NCBI GenBank assembly: GCA_030836185.1
Contig: JAURQH010000012.1
Location: 1-34,178, forward strand
DNA from: Planctomycetota bacterium
GTDB taxonomy: Bacteria; Planctomycetota; Planctomycetia; Planctomycetales; Planctomycetaceae
Length of the DNA: 34,178 nt
Reading direction: 5' to 3'
Made by a program: the position numbers and the translations under genes. Below, one piece after another: positions 33,739 to 34,178 of the stretch (position 1 is the first letter of the stretch; every line of letters begins with the position of its first letter). The notes beneath the pieces were generated by a model. That model was not told the origin of the DNA. It was given only the letters and a program-made list of their open reading frames with translations, and did no database searches.

Positions 33739-34178
33739 TCACTCAACATTGATTCGGGTCATCACCGCATCCAGGTAACCACCCTCGATCATTTCAAACG
33801 TGTTCGAATCTTTTTTCTGCCAGACCAGATCGGGATATCCCGGGTTTTCATCGACCATTTTCATTTTTCCATCGACAAATTCATAGACTCCCGAAAAGAC
33901 TGTCCCCTTGGGAGTCAACCGATGGCGAGTTTCTGAAATGGCTTGAATCCTGACTTCGTGCTCATGTTCGGAGTTCGCTCCATGAGTAATTCGCCAACGA
34001 CCATTCCATTCACTCGGGATTGCGTTGATGGGCTTGTAGTTGCGGTAGACCAACAATGGCGGAGAACAAATGGAACCTTTATCATCCATTTGGAGGAAGC
34101 CCATGTCAAACAATTCTGCCAACCATTCCCACTCATCCGAGAAGCCAAAACGCACCAGACGCGTCTTCTCCGATGAGT
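33739..34178 (-). CDS. Hypothetical protein, 5' end cut by the window edge
   Basis: An open frame of at least 145 codons continues past the right edge (upstream residues SSEKTRLVRFGFSDEWEW), so the true start is outside. A GTG at 34155 could be mistaken for one. The visible part contains a region rich in aromatic residues, then beta-strand-like repeats (GTVFSGVYEFVDGKMKMVDENPGYPDLVWQKKDSNTFEMIEGGY) resembling a small lipocalin or beta-barrel-like fold, ending TRINVE. No function can be assigned. Its first 138 bases are repeated inverted at the left end of the window. Confidence 0.65.
   Translation of the reverse strand, partial: SSEKTRLVRFGFSDEWEWLAELFDMGFLQMDDKGSICSPPLLVYRNYKPINAIPSEWNGRWRITHGANSEHEHEVRIQAISETRHRLTPKGTVFSGVYEFVDGKMKMVDENPGYPDLVWQKKDSNTFEMIEGGYLDAVMTRINVE
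34041..34178. repeat. Terminal inverted repeat, right copy (138 bp, perfect)
   Basis: This is the mirror copy of bases 2-139. Here the repeat forms the 5' part of a longer open gene that continues to 33739, so this copy looks like the intact original. The last 48 bases (34131-34178) contain the same strong hairpin as the left end. Confidence 0.9.

Noticed and set aside
1-34178. Linear replicon with hairpin telomeres, suggested by inverted terminal repeats with hairpins
   Set aside because: Gene content is ordinary chromosomal, there is no protelomerase or replication gene, and the right-end repeat lies inside a coding frame that continues beyond the edge.

Overview
The window looks like chromosomal DNA of a planctomycete (phylum Planctomycetota, class Planctomycetia). 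The strongest indicators are a Planctomycete-cytochrome/DUF1549/DUF1553 protein followed directly by a Tat-exported DUF1501 protein. Others are a Ser/Thr kinase with the planctomycete-type N-terminal segment plus a C-terminal FHA domain, a bacterial MfnB homologue, a sulfatase, a giant beta-helix surface protein, and few Shine-Dalgarno sequences. Base composition is about 50% GC throughout and no block looks foreign. I see no tRNA, rRNA, CRISPR array, transposase, phage gene or replication origin.

Layout, left to right. (1) 1-139 duplicates, inverted, the last 138 bases of the window. It is a gene fragment that ends at a short palindromic REP-like sequence. (2) 205-4815 (minus) is a heavy-metal RND efflux operon, with a His-rich membrane fusion protein followed by a CusA/CzcA-type pump. 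Its leader (about 4816-5048) carries a promoter, a possible 27-codon leader peptide and a terminator-like hairpin, which together resemble an attenuator. (3) 5167-9663 (plus) is the DUF1549/DUF1553 plus DUF1501 pair, closed by a bidirectional terminator shared with (4), a small repeat-rich lipoprotein on the minus strand. (5) 10481-15484 encodes a 1667-residue exported protein with a predicted N-terminal beta-barrel-like domain and a long Ca-motif-studded beta-helix, followed by a strong terminator. (6) 15671-20088 holds a GT-C membrane glycosyltransferase, a rhomboid protease, MfnB and a TolB-like propeller protein.

(7) 20303-23401 holds an ABC-F ATPase and an exported protein-L-isoaspartate methyltransferase with an extra C-terminal jelly-roll-like domain. 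(8) 23563-28568 holds msrA and a cytosolic-type sulfatase (minus). These lie divergent from a two-gene tripartite tricarboxylate transporter in which the binding protein and the small membrane subunit are fused. (9) 28607-34178 holds an FHA-kinase, a GT2 glycosyltransferase, a small DUF protein, ogt, an unknown 247-residue protein and a hypothetical gene cut by the window end.

Themes are envelope and surface biology, metal efflux, protein repair (MsrA, PIMT, Ogt for DNA) and breakdown or uptake of organic acids and sulfated compounds. I see no single multi-gene system that is clearly new. The most promising unusual items are the attenuator-like efflux leader, the TctC-TctB fusion beside a sulfatase, the exported PIMT fusion, the giant barrel plus beta-helix protein, and the inverted terminal duplication. 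The duplication may be an assembly effect. All functional calls come from motif reading by eye; no database search was possible.
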